From NCBI GenBank assembly GCA_035578155.1, contig JAPWDM010000001.1, positions 165,327,498-165,391,497 of the forward strand: a stretch of 64,000 nt of DNA. The letters run 5' to 3'. Below the pieces are notes generated by a model. That model saw nothing but the letters and a program-made list of their open reading frames with translations, was not told the DNA's origin and made no database searches. The stretch comes from Brachynemurus nebulosus (taxonomy: Eukaryota; Arthropoda; Insecta; Neuroptera; Myrmeleontidae). The translations under genes were made by a program, and so were the position numbers. Below, in pieces: positions 15,210 through 27,969 of this stretch. Numbering within the stretch: the stretch's first letter is position 1; every line of letters starts with the position of its first letter.

Positions 15210-16882
15210 AGAATATAGAAACGTCGTCATATATTTAAAAAAAAAAAAGATACAGATTCAGTTAACTAACAGGAGTCATATGTCACTTTTAACGAATCGT
15301 ATTCCGGCTACTTCAAGTTTTTGCTAATATAAGAGGACATGCACGTTCAAACAATTCTTCATGAAAATCCAAACTTATTCTATTTCTAAACAAATCTACA
15401 AGAAACTGTGTTGAAGATTGGATCAAGTGTTCTCGGTAACACTATTTATATGAAATGTAACAATTATTATTTAAGAAAAAAACTTCGTCATTTGTGTACT
15501 GATTATTTTAATTTAAAAAATTTAAAAATTATTTTAACAAACGTAGTTATTTAGGGTCCGAATATTTGAACGATTCATGAATTTTAGGCATTATTAACCG
15601 ACAGGCTTTATTACCGACAGTTACCTTATTTGTTCTTCACAGCGCTTGGACCATATTTTAAGGAAATGTAATACTCACATAATCACCGTCGAGCTAAGTT
15701 TCGTTTCTCAATTGATCTTTGTATTTTTCTTAACACCATATAGAAATATTTTTGTAGCATTTGATGACCTGTCTGTATTAGCGCACACTGTGAATAGGCA
15801 TTTTCGTGAATGCACTCAAAAATAGTAAAAACTAAATGTAACCTAACTCCAAATACAAGTTCTTTACAAAATTCTAGTTTAGAAAAAAATTCATTTAAAT
15901 AATCCAGAAAATATTTATAATTTTAATAATTATATAATAATATTATGTTGTTTATAACATTAGTTTTTTTTTTAAATTTTTCCTTGCGACAGACTCGCCT
16001 CTTTTAATAAATAATTAATGAGTAATTAAAATTCACATAGAATTTACATTAGGTATTTGAAATATCATTTCCATTTTTTTAGTCATCAGAAATAATAATT
16101 GAAGTTTTAAGTACTTAAGATTTTTTATTGTTATTTACAAGGACATTTGAATACTTTAAACAAACACCTGCAGAATTTTTAAATAAAAAGAATAAAAAGT
16201 AATTTGATAAAAATTCATAGGTATTATAAAAAAAATAGAACGAACAGGGCAGGGTGGCTATGAGATATTTCTTATTGATATTTCTTATATAATACTAACA
16301 ACTAATAACTTTTTTACTAGAATACTAATAATTTTTTTTGTTCTTTAACGATTTCATATATCGTTAAAGAAACCGTTTATGGGTACTTATTTCAAATTTC
16401 AAATGTAATCATGTTGCTAAAGGACTTCTAGTACTGCTAGAAACTTGAAATTTAATATAGGTGTCGGCGTCGACCTAGAAAATTTTTACAGATCTTCACT
16501 TTCTATCTATAATTCTTTTTGTTACAGGTATATTAACTGAAACTACTTGTAGAGTGTAGATACATGCAAGATTTCATAAAGCTATATCAGAGTTTCGAGA
16601 TTTTTCTTCGGAATCCTAAAATAAACAAAAATACCTATATATAAATATATACATATATATATAATATATGTATATAAAGAAAGCTCAAAATTCAAAAGTG
16701 TGTTCTACCAACCCACAAAAATTCAAAAACCATAACAAGAACATAACTAGAGTTCTCGACTCGAATGAAGCTTTGGTTCAATAAATGACTCGAAATTCTA
16801 TCACAAATTAATCAGAGACTTACAAAAGATTTGGTCTTCTTTTTCATATACGTTTAGATACGTCAACAATATTATATAAAAA
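15210..16882. other. AT-rich spacer, nothing recognised
   Basis: No domain-bearing frame or paired termini were seen. Confidence 0.45.
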
Positions 16883-17686
<804 letters not shown>

Positions 17687-17879
17687 TTTAAAGTGTATTA
17701 TAATTTATTAATTTATAAATTTATAATTTTCAAACATCTTGTATGTAGTAAGTAACTGCCTATTGTAGTGATGATTCAAAGAATGCGGTCAATAAATAAA
17801 AACGTAGTATATAATATGACATTGGAAGGTTATTTTTTCTTGGTAAATAATAATTAGTGGGTGATATTACATATTATAC

Positions 17880-18342
17880 TAAAGCCGGTTCTACACGATG
17901 CTACGAACACCTTCCAACATTGGACGTTCGATGGTTCGTCGCATCGTGTGGCCGTTGTTTGAACCTACGAGTGTCCAATAGCGAGTGTCGAACGTTCGCA
18001 TTTGGCCATGTTCCGTCCGATGTCGGTATTCTTGCACCGAGTCAAAGGGATGCTTCGAACGTTTGAAGGACAATGTTCGTTGGTTCGACCCAATGGCTAC
18101 ACGACTCGTTCATATGAAGAGAGATAACATCAGTGTATAACATTCGAGATAACATCAGACAGACAACATCCTCATCCATTGAACAAACGTTTGTACCAAA
18201 CTATTTTCATATGTATTGGATCAGACATTCGATTCACCGTGTAGCAGGAACATTCAGTGCACTAACTGTCGAACTTATTTGCCCCAAACGTTCGATCGAA
18301 CGTTGGAGGGAACGTTCGTAGCATCGTGTAGAACCGGCTTAA
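17880..18342. mobile_element. Harbinger-type miniature element, family N copy 1
   Basis: The element is 17883-18339, with direct TAA at 17880-17882 and 18340-18342. The terminal repeats AGCCGGTTCTACACGATGCT and AGCATCGTGTAGAACCGGCT are exact inverses. They continue into GACGTTCGATGG/AACGTTCG motifs. A second copy lies at 27420-27870. TWA duplication and AGCC ends fit PIF/Harbinger. No coding capacity. Confidence 0.8.
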
Positions 18343-19017
18343 CAATATATAAGCGATATGATATTAAAAAAATAATATGTTGCGTCGAACATAAAATATG
18401 AAATGAATCATGCGAACTGTAACTAATCAATTGTGGTAATATGCAAGAAATTATTGTGATTATTACAGTGTATAACAAGTAATTAAAAATAAATTAGCAT
18501 GATTACAAGCAATTTTTTAAACAGCGTAAAATTTTTATTCTCTTACTTACAGCAAACGCTATTGTAAAAATTTTTCTTAAACGAAATATAGATTGTTTCT
18601 AATAAAATTTTCAACCTAGAAATACCGTAAATGATAAAAGACATATACATAGTTCCAGTTAAATTGGATAAATTATGCAGAAGCACTAGACAAAAATATC
18701 TACATATATACAAAATTCCATTTATTTTAGGTGTTCATAACCTAAAAATCATACTCCAAATTACTTTTCCTTCCAATAACTTCTTATAGTCCAATCAAAT
18801 AAGGTGTACCTACCACAATTAAAACCTCTGAATAAATCCTAGTTAAATGTTGTTTTTTGCATACACCTTTACTTCAACATAATAAACAACGTTTCAAAAG
18901 TCTATTCCAAGATGATATTCACCTAACTATTCTGGGTCAAAAATCACAAAAATCAATTTTTCATGAATAGTTTCTTTTTATTGGTCATAATTATGACAAT
19001 TTTAGTTAATATAATAA
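18343..19017. other. AT-rich spacer, nothing recognised
   Basis: No gene or termini seen. Confidence 0.5.
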
Positions 19018-19273
19018 TTGAAGACATGAGTGGATGTTATGTAACATTTCTTTTTTTCAAAAATTTATTTTTTTGCCAAATTTTGAAATATTCCATGCTG
19101 AAGTATCATACATATTAAAATTTGGTTTCATTACGTCCAATATTTTTGTAGAAATTCAATGACAAACATGTGCTATTGCATGGGAAATATATGTATAAAT
19201 AAAAATTTCCAAACGCTTGCACTGTAAAATTATAAAAATTTTACATAACACTTTCATCCACTCATGTCTTCAA
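19018..19273. mobile_element. Miniature inverted-repeat element
   Basis: A 256-bp unit with inverted ends TTGAAGACATGAGTGGATG and its reverse, followed inside by ATGTAA/TTACAT offset by a few bases. No target duplication is clear and the class is unassigned. Confidence 0.65.
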
Positions 19274-20016
19274 CTATTTATTAAAAAACTTCCTACAAAA
19301 AACGGTTATACACAAATTTGACGTAGGTTTAGTACGTCGCACATTTTGTATACCTTTTACATCGCGTCTGAGCTCAAGAATGTTTGAACTTTGAAATTTG
19401 GTGCATTTCTGCACCATCGTTGACGTAGACTGTTGTAAAGTCATGGGCAGAGACCGGAAAAACCTCATTATGAAGTTCAGTATTTGGTAAGAGAAACCCC
19501 AATTTCATTTTTCTAGCCCTTTCGAACAATACACCACAGAAAGCGGTACGTGAAATACAATTTTCATACCTACTCTTCAATACAAAAATATGGCTAATAC
19601 ATGTAAAATTTTATCTTCATAGAAGTTGTGGGAGCTATCAGGGGTGCAACAGATGGATTTGACGTAATGTTATAGTTATAAACTTTTAGGGTTTCGTTAA
19701 ATTAAAATCACGGAGCCTAAAAAATTCGATTCGATGTGTAATGAATAGTAAAATTATTTATTTGTGTTTATGTTTTCAAAACACGTATACATTTATGATG
19801 CATTTTCATTGACACACACTCCTTATATACAAATGACAATATCATACATACAATGGTACTAATATTGTGAGCTCTTAACGACGTTGAGTCTGTACAATAT
19901 GATTTCTGTCTGTATGCAATCAATAAAAAAATCTTTTAAAATTTATATTTAATCTTATTCAAATCAAAAAGGGAAAAAGTCGTAGAAAAAGTATAGTATT
20001 CTACTCGCGTGCAATG
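19274..20016. other. AT-rich spacer, nothing recognised
   Basis: Two overlapping minus-strand frames at 19274-19580 have no recognisable content. Confidence 0.45.
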
Positions 20017-20107
20017 ACTATTACTCATTCAGATGAATTACGACACTCCCCTTGTAATAAACGCGGCTCATGTCGCAATTTCATCTTCGTGAGTAATAGC
20101 GATCACA
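20017..20107. repeat. Imperfect palindrome of about 90 bp
   Basis: GACTATTACTCATTCAGATG on the left pairs imperfectly with the reverse of CATCTTCGTGAGTAATAGCG on the right. Weak similarity continues outward (AGTATAGTATTC versus AATATACTATTTT). Probably a decayed miniature element. Confidence 0.5.
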
Positions 20108-20313
20108 TTACAAACTTATTGAATAATATACTATTTTCCACACTACTGGTCATTGTAATGTGACGGGAAATTTCCTATATTTTGTTCCACAAAAATGTGA
20201 AAAGCTATAGTTATGGAACACTACATGCTACCGTGAACGTACTCAACACGTTTTTGTTTTTTTTTATGCATAAGTACCTACTTATTTATTTAAATTTATC
20301 AATTCCTTTTTTT

Positions 20314-20350
20314 ATGTACCGAACCAACTTCGTGTAAGTTCGGTACATAA
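20314..20350. repeat. Short perfect hairpin
   Basis: TATGTACCGAAC pairs exactly with GTTCGGTACATA across a 13-nt loop. It could be the end of a miniature element. No further context was seen. A 19-bp direct duplication (TTCAAAGTAACTGGTATTG) follows at 20521-20558. Confidence 0.6.
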
Positions 20351-20559
20351 TAAGATTGGATTGTGTAGAATGAATAATTATTGAGTTTTACATCCATATT
20401 GAATAAACGCAAGAGGTATTGCTTGTGTATTGTATGTATTTCATGTACCTGTGAACTCTATAGTTCGATTAAACGATTAAGACTTGTAACAGTACTGCTA
20501 TCTAGCGATGTATATAAATATTTCAAAGTAACTGGTATTGTTCAAAGTAACTGGTATTG

Positions 20560-21101
20560 GGGACGCAAACCCCGAGTAAGTAGTGAATAGTAATGACGAA
20601 CAGAAAAAGGAGTGATGAGAGGAGAGAGAGAGTAAAAAAAAAAGTTTGAAATGGCGGATTGATAATGAGTTAAGTTAGAAACTGTTTTGGAAAATTAACA
20701 AAAAATTGATATTAAAAAAAATATTTAAAAATAAAATAATATAAAAAATAATCAACCAATATATTTGAAATTATAAAAACAAAAGGAAAACCTGTAAATA
20801 AAATATTATCATTACTTAAACCAAAAGAAAACAAAATTAATAAAATACATGTGCTTTCGTGTTTAACCTACAAGAGAATATTATATTTTTTTTTTTTAAA
20901 ATATTCCCTGTGTTTCATTTATCTACCTTGGAACTATAAAATCTACATCAAGAAAATCTTCCAGTTACGATAAACTCATTAGAAATAACTTTTGTGATAT
21001 AATAAATACGTTGTCTTTGTAATTTTGTGTTTCTAATAAAAAAAATCGTAGTTAATATTTTTTAAACCTTTATTTATTTCTAATTTTTATTATATACATA
21101 A
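20560..21101. other. AT-rich spacer, nothing recognised
   Basis: Contains a GA-rich tract near 20610-20640. No gene seen. Confidence 0.5.
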
Positions 21102-22064
21102 TTAACCCTAGAACGACAAACTTATTTTTTCTACTCTTAAACTACAAACTGGGGTATATATTTACCCCACGGGATTTTTGGTCGTAAAATCGATCTGACA
21201 GCAGCAATTTCACTTATAAGAACGCGAATTTGTTCGTTTTTTCATGCTGAAGAGAATGGTGAAGAGTAAATTCAATTTAATCAAAGCTTAGTCGGTGAAA
21301 AATCTATTTAAATAGCTAAAAGTGTTCAAAAACGCTCAAACTGTCATTTAATAAACAAAAATTGATAACTATTTTTCTAATGAACCGATTTTCAAATTTC
21401 AGACGGTATTTTAAAGAGGACACAAGGGACTTCAAGCATACAAATGACATCATGATGTTTTGCCAAAAAAGTCGATTTATTTTGGATTTTGAAAATTAAA
21501 AAAATTGGGAATTTGATATGTGGAAAAATCAAACAAAAATGCATGAAATTTTAGTTTTTAAGAATATATTTCATTTTTTTTCATACAAAATGTAAAAAAA
21601 GGAGAATTTAACTTATTCAAAGGCACTACAATCGCTGCAATATATATTTCCATGATTCTCGCAGGTCGGTCGCTTGCACTTCGTGCAATATATTCGCGTT
21701 TTGCGGTCTTCCTCGAGGACACAAGCAGCATCGGGCTGGCTATATCTAATGTTTTGTTGCAAAATAAGGTCATTATAAGTGAATCCAAATTATTTTAGCA
21801 AGAAAAATAAAAATAACTTACCTAAACAAAATACTGACGTAAACTACAAACTGGGGTACATATCAACCCCATACTAGCTTCACGTTTTCCCTTCGTCGCA
21901 GTAGACAAGAAACCGCAGGGTTTCCCGACCTCACTCTACTGTTAGAACCTTGAACTAAATTATGGTATAGGTGTTCAGTCGATAATGTTACTGACTAATT
22001 TAAAAACGTAGTTTAAAGTTTACCTGGGGTAGATTTCTACCCCAGTTTGTCGTTCTAGGGTTAA
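21102..22064 (-). mobile_element. Internally deleted piggyBac-type element
   Basis: The element is 21106-22060, flanked by TTAA at 21102-21105 and 22061-22064. It has exact inverted ends CCCTAGAACGACAAAC and GTTTGTCGTTCTAGGG. TTAA plus CCCT ends is the piggyBac signature. Inside each end are motifs that can fold on themselves: ACTGGGGTATATATTTACCC near 21148, CTGGGGTACATATCAACCCC near 21851, and TGGGGTAGATTTCTACCCCA near 22025. It retains only the C-terminal end of a transposase. Confidence 0.9.
21613..21785 (-). pseudogene. piggyBac transposase C-terminal cysteine-rich domain relic
   Basis: Read on the minus strand, this frame gives DAACVLEEDRKTRIYCTKCK, then RPTCENHGNIYCSDCSAFE and a stop at 21613-21615. 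The spacing C-x11-C-x2-C-x4-C-x2-H-x4-C-x2-C is the cross-brace zinc finger that closes piggyBac transposases and binds the terminal repeats. The stop falls where family proteins end. The DDD catalytic region and the whole N-terminus are absent. The frame opens about 35 codons before the first cysteine with no matching start. A different frame in the same place (21558-21788) is a shadow. Confidence 0.8.
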
Positions 22065-22080
22065 CTTTAATAAAAACAAG

Positions 22081-22358
22081 TCGTCAAGTGCAAGTTGTAC
22101 TTGCGCTAACAGTGTTCCGTACAATCAGTTGTTTCTAGGAATTTTTTATAACGGGATGTGAAGGTGGATAAAATATTTTTCCTAATAAATAAATTTTATT
22201 CCTAAAGTATAACCCATTTTTTGATTTCAGAACGATCGTGTTCGTATGTGTCACATCGTAAACGTATGTGTCCGGACTGTTGTATTTTAAGAAGTTTTAG
22301 TTATGACCACTGATGGTGAGGGACATTACTTAGTGCGTGTCAAACACGCACTTGACGA
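22081..22358. mobile_element. Miniature element with palindromic termini, family Q
   Basis: Inverted ends TCGTCAAGTGC(A/G) are each followed by a self-pairing stretch: GCAAGTTGTACTTGC on the left and GTGCGTGTCAAACACGCAC on the right. It starts only 17 bp after the piggyBac TTAA. Related single ends occur near 224 and at 23911. No clear target duplication and no coding sequence. Confidence 0.65.
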
Positions 22359-23055
22359 TTTTTTTATTTTATATTTAGTACAGACTTAGAGCACATTTTT
22401 CACATAATAAGATCACTCCAACGCGTTCGTTTTTGACCAACTTACTAGATTTTAAATAAATTCACATGTTTTTTAGGTAATAGTAATTTTATCTTTTCAT
22501 TATGCAGGTGCAATTTTAACCAACAGATCGAGTTGAGAAATTAATTCCACCATCCCATAATGTACATGTTTATTAAATATAATGAAAATTTAATTGTTTC
22601 GTTAATGTATTTATTCAATTAAATACACATAAATATGCATGGCTACTTAAATAATAATGATGTGTATGAATACAAACATACATCAAACATTCGGCTACAC
22701 CTAATGAATAAAAGTGTAATAAATTTTTCGGTTAACATTTCGTAACTTTCTCTTTAGAAAATTATCTTTTACTGCACAAATATAAACACAGAAAATAATG
22801 TGAATTTTTTAATGTCGATGCAAATAGTATTCTAATCACTGAACATTATAGAAGCAGTGTAGCTACATATAAAAATCTGTCGTTCGTAAGATGCAATGTT
22901 GTGTCACCGCTTCTGGTTACTGTTCGTCATAATGGTCACATCGAACTTAGATTAATTGTTTTTTTAATCAACTCGTGAAATTTAAACAGAAAAGAATATG
23001 AAGTGTGTCGTATTTAAATGTAAAAATTCTATTGAACAAAAAAATTCTCAAAATA

Positions 23056-23060
<5 letters not shown>
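22359..23060. other. AT-rich spacer, nothing recognised
   Basis: No gene or termini seen. Confidence 0.5.

Positions 23061-23108
<48 letters not shown>
23061..23108. repeat. (AT)n microsatellite
   Basis: 24 uninterrupted TA units without ATH flanks. A 13-G run follows at about 23206-23220. Confidence 0.95.
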
Positions 23109-23111
<3 letters not shown>

Positions 23112-23909
23112 AAGTGTGTAGTCATTCATCACATATTGCACAAAGACATTCGCATGTTTGTGTAGATACAAATGATGTGTTTTGTTGTGTGTATCATAAT
23201 CGTTTGGGGGGGGGGGGGGGTTAGCAGTGTCCACGTCATTTGCTGGCGACAGCGGGCACAATGGTTATGAAATAGGAAATTTGGATCTTGTATATACAGT
23301 AGAGTCAAGAAAAAGTAGTCTTCAAAAGGGGTGATTGACAAAAGTGATGCTTTATGACCAGGGGCGATTCACAAATATCGTAAGACTATGTTTCGAATTA
23401 AATTTTTTTTTAAATATTAATAAAAGAAAAAAGGAGTGAAGAATGAAAAGTTATTTATTTCAGAAAATATTTTTTTTATTTGTCGTTTTATTAATTTGCG
23501 TTAAAATTATTTTATTTACATTTTACGTATGATAAAAACCGCCACAGAACAGAATACATATTGATAAACATTCTATGTACTATAATTAAAATCCACAATC
23601 CCACGCTTTGAGGTCTGTTGTTGTTTGTCACTACTATTACCGGTATATTTATTTGTTTCTTTTGATAAAATCATGCGTCATGGTCTATTGCACATGGATT
23701 TAATATTTATATATGCGTAATATTGACTAATTTGATGCCCTCAAAAAATTTCCAAAACTGATGTTTCCATTATCGGTGCTATACTGTATTTATGATTCCA
23801 ATATTCCATTTTATGTTTGATTATCAGATATATCTATAACCATAGGCGGGATTTTCAAAAAAATATCTGGGGGGAGGGGGGTGGTAAGGAATATATTTAA
23901 TATAAAAAG
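23109..23909. other. Spacer, nothing recognised
   Basis: Frames on the minus strand here run through the poly-G/poly-C and the microsatellite and are not genes. Confidence 0.45.
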
Positions 23910-23950
23910 TCGTCAAGTGCGTGTTTGACACGCATTATTTAGGGCTACTC
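23910..23950. mobile_element. Solo terminus of family Q
   Basis: TCGTCAAGTGCGTGTTTGAC plus ACGCA repeats the right end of the element at 22081-22358. It is followed by AGGGCTACTCAG, which also occurs inverted near 29290-29302. No partner terminus was found nearby. Confidence 0.45.
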
Positions 23951-25004
23951 AGGAATTATGTGTTGTATGTTGTATGAATCATTACATGTTGTATGATTAG
24001 TAAGAAACCTGCAAAAAATTTTGATAATTATACCATAGCTACAAGTTAAGGATATTATGGAGGTACTTAAAAATGGTGACAGTCTTATGAAAATTTGTGC
24101 GAATAATGGTTTTTCTAAATTTAATCGACTGTGAAAATTTAAATTAGATTCACTACAGCGTTTAAAAGTTATTGCAGGTTTAATTTTTGCTCACTTTTAA
24201 CATGCAGTCTAATTGAGTTTTCAATAGAAACCGAATATAAACCAGCTTTTAATGCTTAGAAAAAATGGTGATAAGGCTCTTGTTTTTGTTTTAGATGTTA
24301 GGAAAAACGCTTATACAACTTTTTTTACCCCCAAATTTACCAAAATAGCCCCTCTAGTAGGTCCGACTCTGGCTTTGTATATATCAGTAGAAAGCTCTCT
24401 AAAAATGAAGTGTTGTGTCAATTTAAAATTTTTCTTTATCTGCCGCAGTTTTCAAGTAATCTAGCAAAATTGAAATTTTACCCTAATTTTGAGGGGTAAT
24501 TTCACTTCTTAAATGGCTTATAGGTACAGGATATGGTCAAAGTTCGGCAATGGCTAATCATTTTCAACTGACCTTGAAAATCGATTTCAGGGTCACTATC
24601 AAGTGCATCGCTTCAAATTCTACAAATTTGGTACTCAGCCCTTTTTTCAGAAAATATGTCGTTTCAAAAATATCTAGCTATAACTGTTTTCATCTACAGA
24701 GGTTGAATGGTGTTTTCTACCCCTAAAAAGCGTATTTAGCCGAAATAAAAAAACACGTATTTAATATTTTTCGCTGTTTAATAAGTATGTTAAGTTTCAT
24801 TCAAATTGGCAAGTATTAGTTGGGTAGTGTTATTTGTCAGAATGTTTTGCCGATCTAGTTTTTTCAATATTTCTTTGCTCGTTTTCAGAATTTGTATTTT
24901 AATTTCTACGGACAAATAACTCATTCTTTTCTTCGATTTGAGTAACTTTTATTTGCTGATGTTGACCATTAATTGATCGAAACATATCAAATATTTTTCA
25001 ATGA
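23951..25004. other. Ancient repeat sequence
   Basis: The stretch 24300-24530 (AGCCCCTCTA..., TTTTGAGGGGTAATTTCAC, CTTCTTAAATGGC) resembles 25980-26200 and, more loosely, the arms at 46977-47777. All three have the pattern AAATTTTTACCCC then GAGGG-GATTTCACCCC. Probably remnants of one old family of unknown class. Confidence 0.4.
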
Positions 25005-25506
25005 TTTTTTTAGCGAATGTCGAAAATTTTGAAAATTTTTTCACCGTTAGTAAGTTAAAGTATTTGAATTCATTAAGTAATTAAATGATGTCCACAAGAA
25101 CCTTACGGACTACCATAAGTTATATGAGATCCCTAGGACCCGTTTTTTACTGTTAGGATAAACTTTTTACTAAAATTATTTTAGATGAATAAAGGTTATG
25201 TTGTATGATTTCCGCCAGGGTTTACTGTTCCCATTATTGTAAAAAATAAACTAACCGACCGATTTTGAAAATTTTTTCACTGTTAGAGAACTAAATTATT
25301 TTAGATGGATACAACTATGCTGCACAAAGTCCGTTCGGGTTCTTGGGTCCCAAAAATATCAAAACTAATTACCCAGCCGATTTTAAAAAATCTTTTACTC
25401 TTAGAAAGCTAAACTATTTTAAATAGGTACAGTTCTTAGATGAGATCCGCCAGTCCCCAAAATTTGGAAATTCGCTATGTTATGCAGATGCTGCGACAGG
25501 GGTATT
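25005..25506 (-). mobile_element. ATH-family copy I with short 120-bp-type repeats
   Basis: It starts TTTTTTTAGCGAATGTCG and ends GGAAATTCGCTATGTTATGC then GATGCTGCGACAGGGGTATT, the two ATH ends. Instead of (AT)n it holds about three diverged units, near 25020, 25258 and 25377. Each has CGATTTTGAAAATTTTTTCA, a GTTAGA-AGCTAAA box and a TCCGCCAGGG-type segment. The same unit is amplified at 34162-35940. Confidence 0.7.
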
Positions 25507-26410
25507 TAATCTGACAAACACAAAAATATTGCAGATCCATGGTAACGCGATTTAAAAATGAAATATTATTGATCAAAAAGTGTCAGAGATCACATTGATC
25601 CTGAGAAAAATTTCTCACCATACTTGCCCCACGTTCGATAAATATGTTTCCAGCCTGTATATGTAACCGTGTATGTATTATTATTAAAAATGAGTGTATG
25701 TAACTAATATGTAATTTAAGAGGGTGACTCACCCCCTCTCCAATGTTGCTCAAACTGAATTTTGAAATCGAAAATTTCATTTCTACGTTATTTCAAATGT
25801 CTTAAACTATTTTCCATGAAGAAGAACTTCTTAAACTACACAAGTAGTACGACTATTCGACACAGTCACTCCCTAGTTAACTACCCCTAGACTTAATATT
25901 AGGACATTGAGCAAAAATAGGTCAATTAGATTTTCTGACGTAGATTTCAAATCTGTAAACAGAATTTTTATATTGTTTAATTTTATCCCCTTTTTGCAAA
26001 ATTAACCCCTAAATTTTAACCCCCAGCCACCCCTCTTGACACAATTTGAACGAATTGCATACCAATAAATAGCTCTTTAAAAAAGTGCAATACTGCCAAT
26101 TTAAACTTTTGCTCTATCTCTTACTGTTTTCGAGATATTTAAAAAATTAAATTTTTACCCCAATTTTTGGAGGGCGATTTCACCCCTTCAAGCCGTTTTT
26201 CCGCCGATAAAAAAAAATACGTGTCGCTTATTTTTTAGTGTTCTACAACATATCTAAGTTTCATCAAAATCGATAGGTCCGGCCTCGGGCCCTTTACTTG
26301 TAAGAAATACGTATGAGCAAATGACAGTTCCAATTCCTTTTTGCCGTTCATATTTGCGAAATTATTTATTTCCGGCAAACATCGAAATTACAGTTGACGT
26401 GCTCTACAAT
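25507..26410. other. Spacer with an ancient repeat segment
   Basis: 25980-26280 is similar to 24300-24530. No gene seen. TAAGTTTCATCAAAATCGAT near 26251 is a widespread repeat phrase. Confidence 0.4.
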
Positions 26411-26626
26411 TTACTCGTACCTGGCGACTGTATCCGAACGTGTGTACTGTGTACAATCTAAAGCAGCAAACACTCTCGGAAACCGCGTAATGTTATAAAA
26501 ATTTTCTTTAACTTGCGCCTTTTCGACGTCAGTTGTTGGAAATTTAATGAATTCTTCACGCAACAAAGCAATTTTGTGTGACACTAATTTCACTACTTTG
26601 CTAGTAGTAGCTTTGAAAACTCCTCC
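26411..26626 (-). pseudogene. PIF/Harbinger transposase fragment
   Basis: A minus-strand open stretch of about 70 codons ends in a stop at 26411-26413. It reads TTSKVVKLVSHKIALLREEF, then IKFPTT, then KENFYNITRFPRVFAALDCT. This is the region of HARBI1-like (DDE_Tnp_4) transposases around the first catalytic aspartate: V-x-R/K-V helix, FIKFP, F-Y-x-I-x-x-FP, then A-(I/L)-D-(G/C)-T. The D in ALDCT is the first acidic residue of the triad. The usual following H-I is replaced by QYT, the frame ends 11 residues later, and the other two catalytic residues are absent. It is a relic. Two Harbinger miniatures lie at 17.9 and 27.4 kb, but their termini were not found around this piece. Confidence 0.75.
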
Positions 26627-27416
26627 TTAAAAAAAAACATTATTTCTGAAGATAATGTACTATTCCTAAAAAAAAAGATACATTACTGCTTAGTTGAAAT
26701 AATTATTATTTAAAAAACAGCATACCAGTTCGTTTTGTGTTGTATTCGTGGGCGAATTTTTTCCAAAATAAAAATTCCTTTCGCATTCGAAATTTTGTGT
26801 AAAAATTCAAATCGTCGCAAATATTAAAATGATTTGGATGAAAACATATTGTTTTTTTTTACATAAACGTTAAGTCGTACAAATAGGTTATGTTATAAAA
26901 ATCTTTTGACAAAAAAAAAAATAATTTATTTTAAAAAGATTATAAAGGTACGGACACACGACACGCTTTTGGTGTAGAAGTTTTTTTTTTACAAAAGGAC
27001 AGAAAAGTTGATTTAAGATACTACCAACAAGGTAATCCTAAATTGTGAGACGCATCCAAAAGATAATACAGAGATAATATTATATTACAACTCTAAGAAA
27101 AAAGTAAACGCAATAAAATTTTACAAGTTGGATTTACACTATAGCAAAAAATGAAATAAATTATTTTCAGTACGAAACTGCCGTCTTGCAGCAACATTTA
27201 TAAAAATATTAGTTTTCAATTCAAAATAGAATATGGCAATACAAAATACGATTTAGAAATGTTAAATTATAATCTAAATCAGGTGTTGTGTGAAATGTCT
27301 GACACTATTCTATTCGCCATGTGTGACACTACTGTGTAAACAACCTCAAATATTTGCTAGAGAAGTCTAGCAACTCGAGTGTATACAACTGTTCTAGCCT
27401 GATCTAGACTGCAAAT
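26627..27416. other. AT-rich spacer, nothing recognised
   Basis: GGTACGGACACACGACACGC near 26948 looks like a possible transposon end but has no partner nearby. Confidence 0.4.
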
Positions 27417-27873
27417 TTAAGCCGCTGCTACACGATGCTACGAACACCTTCCAACATTCGACGTTGGATGGTTCATAGCATCATGTAGCCGTTGTTCGAA
27501 CCTACGAGTGTCCAATGTCGAGCGTCAAACGTTCGCATTTGGTCGTGTCCCGTTCGATGTCGGTATTTTTGCACCGAGTCAAAGGGGTGCTTCGAACGTT
27601 TGAAGGTCAATGTTGGTTCGTTGGTTGGTTCGACTCAGCAGCTGCACGCTCGTTCATGTGAAGAGAGACAACATCAGTGTATAACATTAGAGATAACATC
27701 AGACAGATAACATCGTCCACTGAGTACCAACACATCATCATTCGTATTGGATCAAACATTCGATTCACCGTGTAGCAGATACATTCGTCGCACCAACTAT
27801 CGAACTTAACTGCCTCAAACGTTCGATCGAATGTTGGAAGGAACGTTCGTAGCATCGTGTAGAACCCGCTTTA
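27417..27873. mobile_element. Harbinger-type miniature element, family N copy 2
   Basis: The element is 27420-27870, with direct TTA at 27417-27419 and 27871-27873. Its ends are AGCCGCTGCTACACGATGCT and the inverse of AGCATCGTGTAGAACCCGCT. It matches copy 1 along most of its length, with small indels such as the loss of about 20 bp near 27730. Both copies share GAACACCTTCCAACATT and GAGTCAAAGGG(A/G)TGCTTCG. Confidence 0.8.
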
Positions 27874-27969
27874 CTTGAACGTGTAAACCAACGGGCCAAA
27901 CTACTATATGATAGTTAGTATTCCGACTGTAGCAGAAAGGTGACGTAAAATCTCCTCCACTTCGCATCA

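Noticed and set aside
24060..24230. Possible coding stretch starting ATGGAGGTACTTAAAAATGG
   Set aside because: Stops after about 25 codons with no recognisable continuation in other frames.
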